A stretch of 64,000 bases of DNA. It comes from Pseudothermotoga elfii DSM 9442 = NBRC 107921 (GTDB lineage: Bacteria > Thermotogota > Thermotogae > Thermotogales > DSM-5069). Under the pieces are notes generated by a model. The model did no database searches and had not been told where the DNA came from. It was given only the letters and a program-made list of their open reading frames with translations. The DNA lies in assembly GCF_000504085.1 (NCBI RefSeq), contig NC_022792.1, positions 1,454,001 to 1,518,000 of the forward strand, written 5' to 3'. Position 1 is the first letter of the stretch. Each line of letters begins with the position of its first letter. A program made the translations under genes and the position numbers. This document shows, one piece after another, positions 1-9,092 of the stretch.

Positions 1-1
1 T

Positions 2-658
2 ATTTCCGCAATGATTAGAAGATTAAAATCTATAAAAAATATAGGTATGGACCTGATCTGGGCAGAAACAAACTTTTTATCTGATGAACTTGGTCTGAAA
101 GACCAACACAGAATTGATTGGGATAAACCAGGTCAGGTCACAGTAATAGATATTTCAAAATTAAGACCAAGAATTCAATCTTTTGTTGTGGGCGCTGTAC
201 TTGTTGAAATTATGAGATCGCGAGAAGAAAAAACAGACCAAGATCCTGTTTTTATATTTCTCGATGAACTCAACAAATATGCCCCGCGGCATGGGGGCGG
301 ACCTCTTGGAAATATCTTCAGAGATATAGCAGAGCGCGGCAGATCATTCCGCGTGATACTTATAGGCGCAGAACAGACGGCTTCTGAAGTAGATTACAGA
401 ATAATAACTCAGTCCTCAACCACAGTAGTTGGGAGGCAAAAAGGAGCAGAACTGGAAAAACCGGAATATTCTCATCTAACAACTGAGCAAAAACAAAGAG
501 CATCCCTTTTACAACAAGGCGAAGTTATAGTCGATCAGCCTTTTATGCGAATCCCTATAACTGTTCGTTTTCCATTGCCAGCATGGTGCACAAGGGAAGA
601 TGGCTTCTACGAGCTGGATAAGGAAAAACTCGAACAAATAGAGAAAAAACTCTTTTGA
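2..658 (+). CDS. HerA/FtsK-type ATP-binding protein, C-terminal part (truncated by window edge)
   Basis: The frame is open to the left edge, so only the last ~218 residues are present and the Walker A region lies outside the window. A Walker B-like strand (VFIFLDELNKYAP, about one third of the way through the visible part) is followed by a sensor/arginine-finger-like stretch (IAERGRSFRVILIGAEQTASEV, described in two parts). Both are typical of HerA/DUF87 hexameric ATPases that translocate DNA, often paired with NurA nuclease. The gene ends 10 bp before the next one and is probably cotranscribed with it. Family assignment is by motif recognition; a TraG/VirB4-like ATPase is the main alternative. 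Confidence 0.75.
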   Translation: MSAMIRRLKSIKNIGMDLIWAETNFLSDELGLKDQHRIDWDKPGQVTVIDISKLRPRIQSFVVGAVLVEIMRSREEKTDQDPVFIFLDELNKYAPRHGGGPLGNIFRDIAERGRSFRVILIGAEQTASEVDYRIITQSSTTVVGRQKGAELEKPEYSHLTTEQKQRASLLQQGEVIVDQPFMRIPITVRFPLPAWCTREDGFYELDKEKLEQIEKKLF

Positions 659-668
659 AGGTGAGAAA

Positions 669-2021
669 ATGATCTTTCGAAACTGTGCTGTCTACAGAAA
701 CGGTAATTTTGAAAAAAGTGATCTATTTGTTGAAAATGGTATCTTCACCGATAGCTCATCTGGACCTGTTATAGATCTTTCAGGAATGTATGTCATGCCC
801 GGTTTCGTGGATTCTCATGCGCACATTCTGGGTGTTGGTCAAAAATGTGAACATCTAAATCTTGAAAAAATCTGCTCCCAGGAAGAATTGTTCCAATTGT
901 TGATAAAACAAGACAAAAAAATAATTCTTGGCAGAGGCTGGAGTGAACAAACTCTCGGAGGTTATCCAGATAAAAAGATGCTTGATAAAATTCAAAAACC
1001 AGTTGTTCTAACACGAAAGTGTGGGCATGTGGCTGTTTTGAATCAATCTGCTATGAATCTGATCAATATGTATAAAGAAGATGGAATTTTCAAAGAGGAC
1101 GAACTGGAAAAAATCAGAGGACGCTTGAACAACGAAGATGCCGAAAGGCTTTTTAAAATTGGCGAGGAAGAGTTCTTAAAACACGGAGTCACATTTGTTC
1201 ACTCGGACGACCTTCATGGCTTGAGCTGGGACGAACTGAAAAGAATTCTCAAAAAATCAAGGATCAGAATTTTTGAAAAACTTCATTTTTCCAGAATAGA
1301 AGATTTAGAACGATTCAACGAATTCGGAGTTTTGACAGAAAGAGTTTATGTAAAAGGCGTGAAAATATTCGCAGATGGATCTCTTGGCGGTAAAACCGCA
1401 TATCTCAGCAAACCTTATGCGGATGAGAAATCCTACAGAGGCATGTGTTTGGCAAACTCACAGCAAATAGAGAGATTTGCTGAAATATGCAGCAGAAAAA
1501 AAGTTCAGTTATGTATACATGCGATAGGCGATGCTGCAGTCCATGAAGTGGCAATGGCACTCAAAAATTATCCGAAAAACAGACTTATACATGCTCAGCT
1601 AATAGATGAAAAAGACCTAAAATATTTAAAAGACACCTATTTTTGTGTGCAACCACATTTTGCATTTGAAGATCAGGAATTAATATCACGAAGAATATCT
1701 AAGGAATTTTATGGATTGAAGTACGATTTCTTGAAATTATTCAAAGAAGGATACAGGGTAACCTTTTCGACTGACGCACCTGTTTCACCACATGACCCCA
1801 AATATGTAATTGAATCAGCTCTAAGGATGGGATTTCACCTCATGGATGCAATAAATTTGTACACATATGCTTCTTCAGAAACAACTGGTCTGAGGAATAT
1901 TGGCAAAATAGAAATAGGTTATGCAGCTGATTTTGCAATTTACGAAAAAAATCCATTGAAACTGGAAGATGATCCGATAGCCGTGTACGTTCATGGAGAA
2001 CAAATATGGCAAAAAGCTTGA
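669..2021 (+). CDS. Amidohydrolase family protein (YtcJ-like, metal-dependent hydrolase)
   Basis: 450 residues with the amidohydrolase hallmarks: VDSHAHI near residues 48-53 (HxH metal ligands after the first strand), a CIHAIGD histidine motif in the middle, and STDAPV near the C-terminus (last metal Asp). The composite fold of a small beta-sandwich plus a TIM barrel is expected for the COG1574/YtcJ group. Those enzymes hydrolyse amide or imine bonds, but substrates are mostly unknown. The ATG has a GAAGGTGAG ribosome-binding site. It sits between the ATPase and sua5 with short gaps (10 and 24 bp), suggesting one transcript. Substrate cannot be named from sequence. Confidence 0.85.
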   Translation: MIFRNCAVYRNGNFEKSDLFVENGIFTDSSSGPVIDLSGMYVMPGFVDSHAHILGVGQKCEHLNLEKICSQEELFQLLIKQDKKIILGRGWSEQTLGGYPDKKMLDKIQKPVVLTRKCGHVAVLNQSAMNLINMYKEDGIFKEDELEKIRGRLNNEDAERLFKIGEEEFLKHGVTFVHSDDLHGLSWDELKRILKKSRIRIFEKLHFSRIEDLERFNEFGVLTERVYVKGVKIFADGSLGGKTAYLSKPYADEKSYRGMCLANSQQIERFAEICSRKKVQLCIHAIGDAAVHEVAMALKNYPKNRLIHAQLIDEKDLKYLKDTYFCVQPHFAFEDQELISRRISKEFYGLKYDFLKLFKEGYRVTFSTDAPVSPHDPKYVIESALRMGFHLMDAINLYTYASSETTGLRNIGKIEIGYAADFAIYEKNPLKLEDDPIAVYVHGEQIWQKA

Positions 2022-2045
2022 AAAACTGTATTTGGAGGAGCCAAA

Positions 2046-3062
2046 ATGACCACATTGATAAAAGTAGATCCACTCAATCCAAACGAAGGTATATTGAGAA
2101 AAGCGGCACAGACGATAAAAGAAGGCGGTGTCGTCGCATTTCCTACTGAAACAGTCTATGGACTTGGCGCAGATTGTTTTAACATCAGTGCCGTATTAAA
2201 AATCTTTCAAATAAAAAACAGGCCCGCAGACAATCCTCTGATAATTCACATATACGACAAAAAACAACTTGAAGAGCTGGTAGAAGGAGATATAGAGCAA
2301 AATTCGTATGTAATGGATGTCTTTTGGCCTGGACCGGTAACATTCATCTTCAGAAAAAAAGCGAATGTACCGAGAGAAGTAACTGGTGGGCTTGAAACTG
2401 TTGCCATCAGAATGCCAAGTCATCCAGTCGCACAGGTTTTTTTAAGGCTTTCCGGTACACCAGTAGCAGCTCCAAGCGCGAACCTCTCTGGAAAACCAAG
2501 CCCAACAAGAGCCGAGCACGTGATAGCTGACCTGTACGGCTCGGTTGATGTAATAATAGACGGTGGTGAAACGCCGCTTGGTTTGGAATCAACTATCGTC
2601 GATCTTTCAAGGGACTATCCTGTCCTGTTAAGGCCGGGACCTGCAACAATTGAGGAAATAAAGAAGATAGTACCTAATCTTTATATCCCGGATTTTCTTC
2701 TGAAAAAAGAGAATGAACCAGTTAAACCTCTTGCACCTGGCATGGCCTACAGGCATTATGCACCGGATAAACCTCTTATCCTTGTAATCAACGAGAAAAA
2801 ACTCGATGAAGTTTTGAGCAAACACCCAGATTCACCAATCATCTGTCCTGAAGAAATGTCAGATAGATTCTATGGGCGCAAAACAATAATAATGGGAAAA
2901 TTAAGAGAGCCATTCACGATAGCTCAAAATTTATTTCATGTGCTTCGCGAAGTAGATTCTCTAAATGCAGAATCGGTCATAGTGATTGGCTTAGAACCTC
3001 AGGGCATACTCTTTTCTGTTATGAATCGCTTGAAAAAAGCGGCGAGCGAGGTTATTGATTAA
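2046..3062 (+). CDS. sua5: L-threonylcarbamoyladenylate synthase (Sua5/YrdC/YwlC)
   Basis: 338 residues: an N-terminal YrdC domain (about 1-200; FPTETVYGLG near residue 35, KNRPADNPL near 57, a conserved APSANLSG) and a C-terminal Sua5 domain (about 230-338). This is the long Sua5 form rather than short TsaC. It makes threonylcarbamoyl-AMP from threonine, bicarbonate and ATP, the first step of t6A37 formation on ANN-decoding tRNAs; transfer is by TsaD/TsaB/TsaE. It starts at an ATG behind GGAGG and ends with a TAA, followed by a 200-bp gap leading to mgtE. Confidence 0.93.
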   Translation: MTTLIKVDPLNPNEGILRKAAQTIKEGGVVAFPTETVYGLGADCFNISAVLKIFQIKNRPADNPLIIHIYDKKQLEELVEGDIEQNSYVMDVFWPGPVTFIFRKKANVPREVTGGLETVAIRMPSHPVAQVFLRLSGTPVAAPSANLSGKPSPTRAEHVIADLYGSVDVIIDGGETPLGLESTIVDLSRDYPVLLRPGPATIEEIKKIVPNLYIPDFLLKKENEPVKPLAPGMAYRHYAPDKPLILVINEKKLDEVLSKHPDSPIICPEEMSDRFYGRKTIIMGKLREPFTIAQNLFHVLREVDSLNAESVIVIGLEPQGILFSVMNRLKKAASEVID

Positions 3063-3095
3063 TAACACTTACGTTTTCAAAACCCCTGACTCTCA

Positions 3096-3112
3096 AATGC
3101 CTTGAATTAATT
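3096..3112 (+). repeat. 17-bp exact copy of an internal mgtE segment in the leader region
   Basis: A 17-base word starting CAAATGCCTTG in the sua5-mgtE gap recurs inside the mgtE coding sequence near 3685-3701. In both places it can be read as K-C-L-E-L preceded by T-P or T-L. The match could be chance or a tiny duplication remnant. No function is claimed. Confidence 0.5.
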
Positions 3113-3199
3113 TTGTAACTTTCGAGTGTTCATATCTTTAAAAACCATGTGAACTAACAGAAGTTTCAAAGCGTAAAATATCTGTGTAGATCATTATTA

Positions 3200-3252
3200 G
3201 GAGGTGAATTGTCTTGGAAAGCACCAGTAGTTCTTTTAGTTTACCACCGTAA
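3200..3252 (+). CDS. Candidate mgtE leader peptide (12 aa, ends Pro-Pro-stop)
   Basis: A strong ribosome-binding site (GGAGGTG, 3200-3206) precedes a TTG at 3214-3216 with 7-base spacing. The frame reads M-E-S-T-S-S-S-F-S-L-P-P and stops at TAA 3250-3252, only 20 bases before the mgtE start. The same GGAGGTGAATTG string is used again for mgtE at 3261. Codons for the last Leu-Pro-Pro (3240-3248) can pair with the mgtE ribosome-binding site. Proline-rich leader peptides are known to sense Mg2+ for enterobacterial mgtA/mgtC, so the arrangement is suggestive. An alternative overlapping frame from TTG 3209 (about 19 residues, stop within 3266-3268) also exists; which is translated is not known. 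Confidence 0.45.
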
Positions 3253-3269
3253 ATTTTTAAGGAGGTGAA
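3240..3269 (+). promoter_or_regulatory. Hairpin sequestering the mgtE ribosome-binding site
   Basis: 3240-3248 (TTTACCACC) can pair with 3261-3269 (GGAGGTGAA) in 8 of 9 positions (one T-G pair, one A-A mismatch), leaving a 12-base A/T-rich loop. The 5' arm is the Leu-Pro-Pro codons of the candidate leader peptide and the 3' arm is the mgtE Shine-Dalgarno. A ribosome paused on the proline codons would hold the stem open. The pairing is seen directly; the regulatory reading is inference. Confidence 0.5.
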
Positions 3270-3272
3270 TTG

Positions 3273-4613
3273 ATGAAAGTAAAAGTCCAGGTTGATATCA
3301 AGAAACTTATTGAAAACGGTGATTTCAGGACTTTGAAAACCATTCTTTCTCAACAGGAACCCGCCGAAATCCTTGAATTGATTGAAGAGCTCCCGGCAGA
3401 TGAAAAAATAATTGTTTTTAGATTCTTGTCCAAAGACCAGGCAGCCGTGGTATTCAGTGAACTTGAAACAGATGACCAAATGGAACTCATAGAGCTCTTT
3501 AAAGAAGAAAGATTAAGTGAAATTATTTCTTCTATGGACCCGGATGACAGAGCAGAATTGCTCGAAGAAATGCCTGCGAATGTTGTGAATAAGCTTCTTT
3601 CCTTTCTGACCCCGGAAGAAAGAAAATTAACCTTATCCTTGCTGAATTATCCTGAAAACTCGGCTGGACGTTTAACTACTCCCAAATGCCTTGAATTAAA
3701 CCCGAATATGACAGTCAGCGAAGCTCTGGAGAAAATTAGAAAAGAAGGTAAAGACAAAGAAACTGTTCATCTGATGCCTGTAATAGATAAATCGAGAATA
3801 CTGCTTGGTACTGTTGAATTGCAGGACCTGATTTTTTCAGAACCAGATTTATACGTGGAACAAACAATGGATTCCGAACCAGTTTTTGTTTATGCAACAA
3901 CAGACCAGGAAGAAGTAGCCCAGATAATGAAAAAATACGATTTGATAGCAATCCCTGTTGTGGATAGTGAACAGAGGCTCATAGGGATAATTACTATAGA
4001 TGATATTGTAGATGTTATCGATGAAGAAGCCACAGAAGACATTCAAAAAATGAGCTCAATCGTGACAACTGAACAACCATATTTACACCTTAGTGGCTGG
4101 AAGCTCATTTTCAAAAGATTACCATGGCTTATAGCTTTACTTTTGATGGAGAGCATAAATGGTAATGTAATAGCAAAATTTGAGCACTTTCTTGCTTCTC
4201 TACCTATAGTTGCTGCTTTTATGCCTACAATGATGGACACGGGCGGGAACATAGGTTCTCAGATATCTGCACTTGTAATAAGAGGCATGGCGCTTGGAGA
4301 CATCAAACTTAAAGATTGGTGGAAGGTTCTTCTCAGAGAAACAGCTATAGGACTCGTTCTTGGTGCCATACTTGGAATAGTCTTATTCTTCAGATCCATG
4401 ATGATAAGTCAAGCCCTTGAAATAGGATTAGCAGTTTCAGTAGCACTTATGGTGGTTGTAATCTTTGCAAATGCTCTTGGGGCGGCTTTGCCATTCCTCG
4501 CCCGTCTGATTAAAATAGATCCTGCGATAATGGCAGGCCCTTTGTTGACAACTATAGTCGATGTTTCTGGAATAATTATGTATTTTATGATAGTTCAGTG
4601 GATACTTCGGTAG
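3273..4613 (+). CDS. mgtE: Magnesium transporter/channel MgtE
   Basis: 446 residues in the MgtE order: a superhelical N-domain (about 1-130, repeated acidic E/L-rich helices), two CBS domains (about 130-255), then a linker helix and five membrane segments (about 275-446, beginning KRLPWLIALLLMESINGNVIAKF as a plug/TM1 region). It is a homodimeric Mg2+ channel closed by cytosolic Mg2+ binding. I choose ATG 3273 (5-6 bases after GGAGGTG) over the TTG at 3270. A short leader frame and an SD-blocking hairpin lie just upstream. A second Mg2+ transporter, CorA, is encoded 3.4 kb downstream. Confidence 0.95.
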   Translation: MKVKVQVDIKKLIENGDFRTLKTILSQQEPAEILELIEELPADEKIIVFRFLSKDQAAVVFSELETDDQMELIELFKEERLSEIISSMDPDDRAELLEEMPANVVNKLLSFLTPEERKLTLSLLNYPENSAGRLTTPKCLELNPNMTVSEALEKIRKEGKDKETVHLMPVIDKSRILLGTVELQDLIFSEPDLYVEQTMDSEPVFVYATTDQEEVAQIMKKYDLIAIPVVDSEQRLIGIITIDDIVDVIDEEATEDIQKMSSIVTTEQPYLHLSGWKLIFKRLPWLIALLLMESINGNVIAKFEHFLASLPIVAAFMPTMMDTGGNIGSQISALVIRGMALGDIKLKDWWKVLLRETAIGLVLGAILGIVLFFRSMMISQALEIGLAVSVALMVVVIFANALGAALPFLARLIKIDPAIMAGPLLTTIVDVSGIIMYFMIVQWILR

Positions 4614-4616
4614 ATT

Positions 4617-4645
4617 TTGACTTTTTTCTTCCAAAAGCGTATAAT
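4617..4645 (+). promoter_or_regulatory. Promoter of the cold-shock gene
   Basis: TTGACT (4617-4622), a 17-bp spacer and TATAAT (4640-4645) form a near-consensus sigma-70 promoter. It starts just after the mgtE stop, so csp has its own transcript with a leader of about 45 nt. Confidence 0.8.
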
Positions 4646-4667
4646 TTTTTAAGCCCGTGAAGGGTTA

Positions 4668-4683
4668 CTTCGTTTTTACGAGG
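4668..4683 (+). promoter_or_regulatory. Possible hairpin at the csp ribosome-binding site
   Basis: CTTCG (4668-4672) can pair with CGAGG (4679-4683, one G-T pair) across a 6-base T-rich loop. This covers the first part of the GAGGAGGAG ribosome-binding region of csp. It is a small, weak stem and any temperature-dependent role is inference. Confidence 0.3.
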
Positions 4684-4695
4684 AGGAGTAGCATC

Positions 4696-4896
4696 ATGAA
4701 AGGTACTGTAAAATGGTTTGACCCCAAGAAAGGGTATGGTTTCATTACAAAGCAGGAGGGTGGAGACGTCTTTGTTCACTGGTCAGCACTGGAAATGGAC
4801 GGTTTTAAGACCCTCAAGGAAGGTCAGGAAGTTGAGTTTGAGATTCAAGATGGTCCTAAAGGTCCCCAGGCAGCCCATGTGAAAGTTGTTGGGTAA
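4696..4896 (+). CDS. csp: Cold-shock domain protein (CspA/CspB family)
   Basis: 66 residues, the full length of a bacterial cold-shock protein. RNP1 (KGYGFIT) and RNP2 (VFVHWSAL; the usual VFVHFSAI with Trp for Phe) are both visible, together with the starting MKGTVKWFD. It is an OB-fold single-stranded nucleic acid chaperone. ATG 4696 follows a GAGGAGGAG site; a longer in-frame extension upstream lacks a ribosome-binding site and was rejected. The gene has its own promoter and a clear terminator shared with the convergent neighbour. Confidence 0.95.
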   Translation: MKGTVKWFDPKKGYGFITKQEGGDVFVHWSALEMDGFKTLKEGQEVEFEIQDGPKGPQAAHVKVVG

Positions 4897-4924
4897 GCTT
4901 AGTTTTCATAAACCTGACCACAAT

Positions 4925-4949
4925 AAAGCCCCGCTTTAAGCGGGGCTTT
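4925..4949. terminator. Bidirectional terminator between csp and the membrane-protein gene
   Basis: A perfect 10-bp stem (AAAGCCCCGC / GCGGGGCTTT) with a TTTAA loop, A/T-rich on both sides. It lies between two convergent genes and can serve both. Confidence 0.9.
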
Positions 4950-4957
4950 CAATATTT

Positions 4958-5482
4958 TTAAAACCTGATGCTTATACTGGCTCCAACAGGTATCGCTGTA
5001 CAGTTGTTTGAACCGTAGGTTCTCATCTCTATACCAGCGCCGGCTCCAATCGAGAAATCAACCATATCATACGTGTAAGCTGCGCCAATACCAACCAGAT
5101 AACCAAAGTTATTGAAATCGGTTATACCTGGTATCGATAATCCACCATAGCCCTTGATTACAACAGATGAAAAGTCGTCGATCGGTAAGATATACTTTGC
5201 ACCAACAATCAAATCAAGTGCATACTGCGTGTTCACACCGAGCAAAGCCGAGGCTGATGTTGCGTCAGGCAAAAAATAAGCAAGTCCTGCCCCTCCACCT
5301 ATTTCTACGCCTTCGGACACTTCATAAGTTATAAGAGCACCAAAAGAAACGTAACTTGTACTGGTTGCTTCAACTGGGGTTGCGGCGATCAGGAAATTAT
5401 AATTACCATAGACATCAAGATTCACCTGAGCCATCGCAACCACTGCAACCAAAGCGGCCAAGAGCACAAGCAGCTTTTTCAT
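4958..5482 (-). CDS. Small outer-membrane beta-barrel-type protein
   Basis: 174 residues. A Sec signal peptide (MKKLLVLLAALVAVVAMAQ, cleavage near residue 18-19) is followed by alternating polar/apolar segments rich in G, Y and V, ending in ...SISIRF. A C-terminal aromatic and paired beta-strand pattern suggest an 8-stranded outer-membrane (toga) barrel. No enzymatic motif is visible. The ATG has a GGGAGG site. It is transcribed alone, convergent with csp. The specific family is not recognised. Confidence 0.7.
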   Translation of the reverse strand: MKKLLVLLAALVAVVAMAQVNLDVYGNYNFLIAATPVEATSTSYVSFGALITYEVSEGVEIGGGAGLAYFLPDATSASALLGVNTQYALDLIVGAKYILPIDDFSSVVIKGYGGLSIPGITDFNNFGYLVGIGAAYTYDMVDFSIGAGAGIEMRTYGSNNCTAIPVGASISIRF

Positions 5483-5529
5483 TCAAATTCCTCCCTTCAA
5501 AATCACAAAAAGTTCTAAAACTAAGTATA

Positions 5530-7002
<1,473 letters not shown>

Positions 7003-7111
7003 TCAAAAATATTTTATCATCCTCTGATCAGGAAATACAGAAGTAAAAATGACAAATGTGTTCTTTGCAAATGAAAAAATAATATGATATCATTTTTCAG
7101 GAGGTGTAACA

Positions 7112-8026
7112 ATGAAAAAACTACTTTTGTTAGCTCTCACTGTGATTTCTGCTATTTCCCTCAGTTTTGATTTAAAAACTTTTAACATTCGTGAGTTTGA
7201 TGGAAAATTGCCTTTAATAAGTCTTGAAACCTTTATGAAGAACAAAAATTATACATCAGTAGAAGGTATTGTTTATGAAATGCCTTCCGAAGAAAAATTT
7301 AGAACAAAAGCCGACGTCGATCAGAATCTGCTTTCGAAAGAAAAAATTGCAGGCATTCTTGTGATCACAATTGACGAGCTTGCTCTTTACAATGGAAAGA
7401 AAAATACTGCTCTGGTAGCTGTTAACGGAGTTGTTTACGATGTATCTTCTTCCAAATTATGGCGAGATGGATCTCACAGAAATATGCACAGCGCTGGTCA
7501 GGAGTTAACATACGAGATCTTGAAATTATCTCCTCATGGACCTGTAAAACTTGATCAAATGAGGCCATTTGGAATACTTGTTTTCACTTATACTCAACTT
7601 GGTAAATATGGGAAAGATGGTACGAAAAATTATGTTTCTGCCTTTGGTGTTGTGTATGATATGGCTGATTCTAAAACTGTACAAAAAGGTGTTCATTTCG
7701 GTTATCCTATGGGCAGCGAGTTGACATTTGAAATTTTGCAAAGACCCGGGCATGAAGATATGTTAAATCGTATTTACCCGGTAGGGTTGCTTGTTTTCAG
7801 CAGGGAAGATTTGAAGCACTTTAACGGAACAAAAGTGAAAGTCATATCAAAAGATTTAATGAAATCTTTCGTGGGGATAAACGGCATAGTTTATGATGTT
7901 ACTGAAATTGATGAATGGCAGCAGAAAATCGGGGTTGATTCAAATTACAGAACCGGGATGTTTTATACAATATCGGATTTTTCTCCTGAGGAAGAATTAA
8001 CCAGAGTCGGATTTGTTATCCAATAA
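7112..8026 (+). CDS. Exported protein with three cytochrome-b5-like heme/steroid-binding-type repeats
   Basis: 304 residues with a signal peptide (about 1-18). Three repeats follow, about 81-151, 154-224 and 226-300, after a degenerate stretch at 30-60. Each has an F/I-T-x-x-x-L-xx-Y/F-N/K-G beginning and a V-N-G-V-V-Y-D-V core; the first two retain the W/H-rich segment and a SPHG or RPGH end. This matches the COG4892 'predicted heme/steroid binding protein' pattern, not classical cytochrome b5: the HPGG heme ligand motif is absent. Whether it binds heme or another ligand is open. The ATG has GGAGGTG. The end lies 17 bp before corA. Confidence 0.75.
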   Translation: MKKLLLLALTVISAISLSFDLKTFNIREFDGKLPLISLETFMKNKNYTSVEGIVYEMPSEEKFRTKADVDQNLLSKEKIAGILVITIDELALYNGKKNTALVAVNGVVYDVSSSKLWRDGSHRNMHSAGQELTYEILKLSPHGPVKLDQMRPFGILVFTYTQLGKYGKDGTKNYVSAFGVVYDMADSKTVQKGVHFGYPMGSELTFEILQRPGHEDMLNRIYPVGLLVFSREDLKHFNGTKVKVISKDLMKSFVGINGIVYDVTEIDEWQQKIGVDSNYRTGMFYTISDFSPEEELTRVGFVIQ

Positions 8027-8042
8027 ATTGGAGATGTTAAAT

Positions 8043-9092
8043 ATGACGCCAAAAAATTATGCAAAAAAACTTGGTTTGCCACCAGGGACACTCATATATA
8101 CTGGAAAAGAAAAGAATCATTTTGAAATCTCAATTCTTGATTATGATGAAAATAATTTCAGAGAAATTCAGGAAACTGATGTAGAGGCATCCTTTTCATT
8201 TAAAGATTCTCCTACAGTAAGCTGGATAAATATCACTGGCTTGCATAATACGGAAACAATACAGAAAATAGGCAAATACTACAGTATACATCCTCTGAGT
8301 CTGGAAGATATTCTAAATATTCATCAAAGGCCTAAAATCGAGCACTTTGATACATACAATTTTATCGTTTTAAAAATGTTGACTTACAATCAGGAATCCT
8401 GTGAGATTGAATCGGAGCAGGTCAGCATAGTTTTTGGAAAGAATTACGTTCTTACTTTTCAGGAAAAATCTGGCGATGTATTTGATTCTTTGAGAAGCAG
8501 GATAAAAGCAGCCAATGGTATTATAAGAAAAAGCGGCAGTGAATACCTCGTATATGCGATTATAGATGCTATAGTTGATCACTATTTCTTGATTCTTGAG
8601 CATCTGGATGAAAATCTGGAAGAACTCGAATCAGAGGTTGTATCAAAACCATCTTTGGAAACTGTTCAAAAAATAAACCAGTTGAAAAAGAACCTCATAA
8701 CGATGAGAAAATCGATCTGGCCATTGAGAGAACTGCTGGCAAAACTTCTCAGAAGTGAATTTGTGCTGGAAAGTTCTGTCATCTACTTTAGAGATGTTTA
8801 TGATCACACTGTGCAAATTATCGACATTATTGAAAGTTTAAGAGATATATCGTCTGGAATATTAGATGTTTATCTATCAAGTGTAAGTAACAAAACAAAT
8901 GAAATTATGAAAACTTTAACTATCATAGCAACCATTTTCATACCACTGACTTTCATTGTGGGCATATATGGAATGAATTTTGCCCATATGCCTGAGCTTG
9001 AATGGGAATTTGGATATCCATTCGTTCTTTTCTTGATGGCAGGCATGGTTATAACAATGATATTTTATTTCAAGAAAAAGAAGTGGTTTTAG
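8043..9092 (+). CDS. corA: Magnesium/cobalt transporter CorA
   Basis: 349 residues, nearly the length of T. maritima CorA (351). Same layout: cytosolic funnel (about 1-240), long stalk helix (PLREL...YFRDVYDHT), then TM1, the signature YGMNF at the pore mouth and TM2 ending in a basic KKKKW tail. It forms homopentameric Mg2+/Co2+ channels. Among several in-frame starts I take ATG 8043 (GGAG at 8030-8033, 9-base spacing); upstream TTG/ATG codons overlap the SD or the previous gene. The 3' end overlaps the convergent FAD gene by 23 bp. Confidence 0.95.
   Translation: MTPKNYAKKLGLPPGTLIYTGKEKNHFEISILDYDENNFREIQETDVEASFSFKDSPTVSWINITGLHNTETIQKIGKYYSIHPLSLEDILNIHQRPKIEHFDTYNFIVLKMLTYNQESCEIESEQVSIVFGKNYVLTFQEKSGDVFDSLRSRIKAANGIIRKSGSEYLVYAIIDAIVDHYFLILEHLDENLEELESEVVSKPSLETVQKINQLKKNLITMRKSIWPLRELLAKLLRSEFVLESSVIYFRDVYDHTVQIIDIIESLRDISSGILDVYLSSVSNKTNEIMKTLTIIATIFIPLTFIVGIYGMNFAHMPELEWEFGYPFVLFLMAGMVITMIFYFKKKKWF

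Noticed and set aside
3063-3200. M-box (ykoK-type) riboswitch upstream of mgtE
   Set aside because: I could not find the conserved M-box helices in this A/T-rich gap; a leader peptide/SD hairpin explains the region better.
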